This document shows, in pieces, positions 12,700 to 14,979 of a DNA stretch of 14,979 bases. The position numbers and the translations under genes were made by a program. The stretch comes from an uncultured Oscillospiraceae bacterium. Its GTDB lineage: Bacteria; Bacillota; Clostridia; Oscillospirales; Oscillospiraceae. Where the stretch lies: positions 1 to 14,979 of the forward strand of contig CAADVN010000207.1 in assembly GCA_900752445.1 (NCBI GenBank), in the 5' to 3' direction. Positions within the stretch are counted from its first letter, which is position 1, and every line of letters starts with the position of its first letter. A model generated the notes under the pieces. The model made no database searches. It had not been told where the DNA came from and saw only the letters and a list, made by a program, of their open reading frames with translations.

Positions 12700-14372
12700 C
12701 AGAACAGCCCCGAAATGACGCCGTTTTCATCGACGTCTATCTTCTCAGCCGAGGGCACCTTGGGCAGGCCGGGCATGGTCATTATATCGCCCGTCAGAGC
12801 CACGATGAAGCCCGCGCCCGCGCAGACTTTGAGGTTCCGCACCGTGACGGTGAAGCCGCGCGGCGCGCCCAGCAGCGTCGGGTCATCGGAGAAGGAGTAC
12901 TGCGTCTTGGCCATGCAGATGGGCAGGCCCCCGAAGCCGAGCTCTTCGATCTGCTTCAGCTGCTTTACGGCGCTGCCCACGAGCTGGACGCCGTCCGCGT
13001 GGTAGAGCTTGGTGCAGATGGCGTTGAGCTTGTCCATGATGGGCTCGTCGAGCTCGTAGCTCTGGCTGAAATCGTTCGGCTCGTCGCACAGGCGCACGAC
13101 CTCTTCGGCGAGCGCCCGGCCGCCCTCGCCGCCCTTGGCCCAGACCTCGGAAAGCGCCACGTTGACGCCGAGCTCGCGGCACTTGGCCGCGACCATGTCG
13201 AGCTCGGCCTGCGTGTCGGTGGGGAAGGCGTTGACGGCCACGACGCAGGGCAGGCCGAAGACGTTTTTCACGTTGCCGACGTGCTGCAGGAGGTTGGGCA
13301 GGCCGCGCTCGAGCGCGGCGAGGTTTTCCTCGTTCAGCTCGGCCTTCGGCACGCCGCCGTGGTACTTGAGCGCGCGCACGGTGGCGACGATGACGACCGC
13401 GCTGGGCTTTAGACCGGCCATGCGGCACTTGATGTCGATGAACTTCTCAGCGCCGAGGTCGGCGGCGAAGCCCGCCTCGGTGACGACGTAGTCGGCGCAC
13501 TTGAGGGCCATTCTGGTGGCAGTTATGGAGTTGCAGCCGTGGGCGATGTTGGCGAAGGGGCCGCCGTGGATGAAGGCGGGCGTGCCCTCGAGGGGCTGGA
13601 CGAGGTTGGGCTTGATGGCGTCCTTCAAAAGAGCTGCCATTGCGCCCTCTGCCTTGAGGTCGTGGGCGGTGACGGGCCTGCCGTCGTAGGTGTAGCCCAC
13701 GATGATGCGCGCGAGGCGCGCCTTGAGGTCGGCAATATCCGAGGCGAGGCAGAGCACGGCCATGACCTCGCTGGCGACGGTTATCTCAAAGCCGTCCTCG
13801 CGCGGCACGCCCTGCATCCGGCCGCCGAGGCCGTCCACGATGTGCCGCAGCTGGCGGTCGTTCATGTCCACGGCGCGCTTCCAGGTTATCTGCTTGGGGT
13901 CGATGCCGAGGGCGTTGCCCTGCTGGATGTGGTTGTCCAGCATGGCGGCGAGCAGGTTGTTGGCGGCGCCGATGGCGTGGAAGTCGCCGGTGAAGTGGAG
14001 GTTAATATCCTCCATGGGCACGACTTGGGCGTAGCCGCCGCCGGCCGCGCCGCCCTTGACGCCGAAGACGGGCCCGAGCGAGGGCTCGCGCAGGGCGACC
14101 ATGGCGCGCTTGCCTATCTTGCGCAGGCCGTCCGTGAGTCCGACGCTGGTGGTGGTCTTGCCCTCGCCCGCGGGCGTGGGTGTGATGGCGGTTACGAGTA
14201 TGAGCCTGCCGTCGGGCTTTGCCGCGTTGTCCTTGAGGAACTTGCAGTCTATCTTCGCCTTGTAGCTGCCGTAGAGCTCGAGGAATTCCTCGGGTATGCC
14301 CGCGCGGGCGGCGACGGCGTTTATCTTCTCCTTTTTGCACGACTGTGCGATCTCTATGTCGGTCTTTGGCAC
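12699..14372 (-). CDS. fhs: Formate-tetrahydrofolate ligase
   Basis: The enzyme joins formate to THF with ATP to give 10-formyl-THF. The 557-residue length is normal. Motifs: the ATP-binding loop TPTPAGEGKTTTSVGL (64-79, Lys72), EPSLGPVFGVKGGAAGGGYAQV, the INLHFTGDFHAIGAANNLLAA block, FANIAHGCNS, and AGAGFIVALTGDIMTMPGLP near the C-terminus, all typical of FTHFS. GTG at 14372 is the start; GGAGG sits eight bases upstream. It is the first gene of the fhs-fchA-folD-fusion operon with one- to eight-base overlaps throughout. No metF, metV or CO-dehydrogenase genes are nearby, so this may serve formate assimilation or turnover rather than a full Wood-Ljungdahl path. Confidence 0.97.
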   Translation of the reverse strand: MPKTDIEIAQSCKKEKINAVAARAGIPEEFLELYGSYKAKIDCKFLKDNAAKPDGRLILVTAITPTPAGEGKTTTSVGLTDGLRKIGKRAMVALREPSLGPVFGVKGGAAGGGYAQVVPMEDINLHFTGDFHAIGAANNLLAAMLDNHIQQGNALGIDPKQITWKRAVDMNDRQLRHIVDGLGGRMQGVPREDGFEITVASEVMAVLCLASDIADLKARLARIIVGYTYDGRPVTAHDLKAEGAMAALLKDAIKPNLVQPLEGTPAFIHGGPFANIAHGCNSITATRMALKCADYVVTEAGFAADLGAEKFIDIKCRMAGLKPSAVVIVATVRALKYHGGVPKAELNEENLAALERGLPNLLQHVGNVKNVFGLPCVVAVNAFPTDTQAELDMVAAKCRELGVNVALSEVWAKGGEGGRALAEEVVRLCDEPNDFSQSYELDEPIMDKLNAICTKLYHADGVQLVGSAVKQLKQIEELGFGGLPICMAKTQYSFSDDPTLLGAPRGFTVTVRNLKVCAGAGFIVALTGDIMTMPGLPKVPSAEKIDVDENGVISGLF

Positions 14373-14399
14373 GGTTTTATCCTCCTGTCCTTATGGGAA

Positions 14400-14422
14400 A
14401 GGGCGCGCCGGAAGCGCGCCCT
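14400..14422 (-). terminator. GC-rich hairpin between ketopantoate reductase gene and fhs
   Basis: GGGCGCGC (14401-14408) pairs with GCGCGCCC (14414-14421) around a five-base loop, with one more A-T pair outside. In the minus direction it follows the panE-like stop and is trailed only by TTTCCC, so it may be a weak terminator, a processing or stability hairpin, or an attenuator upstream of fhs. I see no clear fhs promoter in the remaining gap. Confidence 0.45.
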
Positions 14423-14431
14423 CTGGTGTTG

Positions 14432-14979
14432 TCAGTACAGCTGTTCCTTCGCGTGGATGAGATCCACCATGAGCTGGTTGAGCGGTGCGGCCATGCCGAC
14501 CTTCGCGCCCTCGGAGACGGCGGCGCCGTTTATGCGGTCCACCTCCGTGCGGCGCTTGTTGTTCACGTCCGCCAGCATGGAGCAGATGTTGCCGCCGGTC
14601 ACAAGGGCTATGTCAACGGTGTTTTTGAACTCGGCCTCAAAGTCGAAATCCATGCCCGTCGCGTTCGCTATGGCCACGGCCTCCTTGACGAGGGCGTAGG
14701 ATGCGGCGTTGGCATAGGGGTTGTTCGCGATGCACTGGTTCGTGTCGCCGATGAGGGCGCAGATGGCGTTTATGCCGATGTTCACGAACACCTTGCTCCA
14801 AACGAGGGCCTTGACGTTCTCCTCGAACACCACGTCCGGCACGCCGCAGTCCTGCATGAGCTTCACGACGAGCCTGGCCTTGTCGTGGTCGCCGCTGAGG
14901 CTGCCGATGTGCGTGGGGCCCGGGCCCTTGTGGCGGGTGGGCCCGCGGCCGGGGCCGGGCGCACACCCCCACGCCGGCG
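14432..14979 (-). CDS. Ketopantoate reductase-like protein, 5' end outside window
   Basis: The frame is open to the window edge, so only the C-terminal part (about 180 residues) is seen. Typical features of the ApbA/PanE C-terminal domain: GPTHIGSLSG, then KALVWSKVFVNIGINAICALIGDTNQCI with the conserved Lys and Asn region (KxxxNxxxNxxxAL), and MLADVNNKRRTEVDRINGAAV, the conserved dimer and substrate-contact segment. Known: PanE reduces ketopantoate to pantoate with NADPH for pantothenate and CoA. Family members also include unrelated 2-dehydro acid reductases, so the substrate is uncertain. The first 20 visible codons are very GC-rich and poorly conserved. The stop is 59 bases before fhs, with a hairpin between them. 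Confidence 0.88.
   Translation of the reverse strand, partial: PAWGCAPGPGRGPTRHKGPGPTHIGSLSGDHDKARLVVKLMQDCGVPDVVFEENVKALVWSKVFVNIGINAICALIGDTNQCIANNPYANAASYALVKEAVAIANATGMDFDFEAEFKNTVDIALVTGGNICSMLADVNNKRRTEVDRINGAAVSEGAKVGMAAPLNQLMVDLIHAKEQLY

Noticed and set aside
13539..14699. Long plus-strand frame (386 codons) across fhs and the ketopantoate reductase gene
   Set aside because: Antisense to fhs, with low-complexity V, G, A, D and E composition typical of a shadow frame.

Overview
The window looks like chromosomal DNA of a high-GC, spore-forming Firmicute, most likely a member of the Clostridia. It carries a yabP-yabQ-divIC-yabR block in the same order as in Bacillus subtilis, strong AGGAGG ribosome binding sites with frequent GTG and TTG starts, and a folate one-carbon cluster of clostridial type (fhs-fchA-folD). 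Coding DNA is about 55-67% GC in the lines I counted. I see no rRNA, tRNA, CRISPR array, intact insertion sequence or phage gene.

Layout. (1) 2-1110: the 3' part of an RluA-type pseudouridine synthase (+) runs tail-to-tail into a small membrane-anchored protein of unknown function (-). (2) 1243-2780: yabP, yabQ, divIC and yabR (+), closed by a strong terminator. The yabQ frame is broken at a 7-A run, and only the -1 frame after the run gives the expected stop overlapping the divIC start. (3) 2858-6501: tspO (+) faces a minus-strand run of a flavin reductase, an exo/endonuclease/phosphatase-fold protein, a metallo-beta-lactamase-fold hydrolase and a small YdcZ-type transporter. (4) 6673-9618: an aspartate-pathway operon (+) of an HTH-ACT protein, homoserine dehydrogenase and aspartokinase. 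The aspartokinase gene has an internal ribosome binding site and start exactly where B. subtilis makes its separate beta subunit. (5) 9619-10068: a 450-base, lower-GC stretch between converging genes with several hairpins and no convincing gene. (6) 10069-14372: a tightly overlapped one-carbon operon (-) of fhs, fchA, folD and a formate-channel/ECF-S fusion. (7) 14432-14979: the 3' part of a ketopantoate reductase gene (-).

How the genes work together. The one-carbon operon is the most interesting part. Fhs makes 10-formyl-THF from formate and THF, FchA interconverts formyl- and methenyl-THF, and FolD reduces methenyl- to methylene-THF. This FolD lacks both residues linked to cyclohydrolase activity (Lys to Ala, Gln to Phe), so FchA probably does that step. 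The last gene joins a formate/nitrite-channel domain to an ECF-transporter S component resembling folate-binding FolT in one reading frame. Carriers for both Fhs substrates may therefore sit on one polypeptide encoded with the enzymes. A strong internal ribosome binding site at the domain junction, and a GTGA overlap there in the neighbouring frame, mean that an ancestral or artefactual two-gene arrangement must be excluded.

All calls rest on reading the sequence and recognising families. No database search or structure prediction was run.
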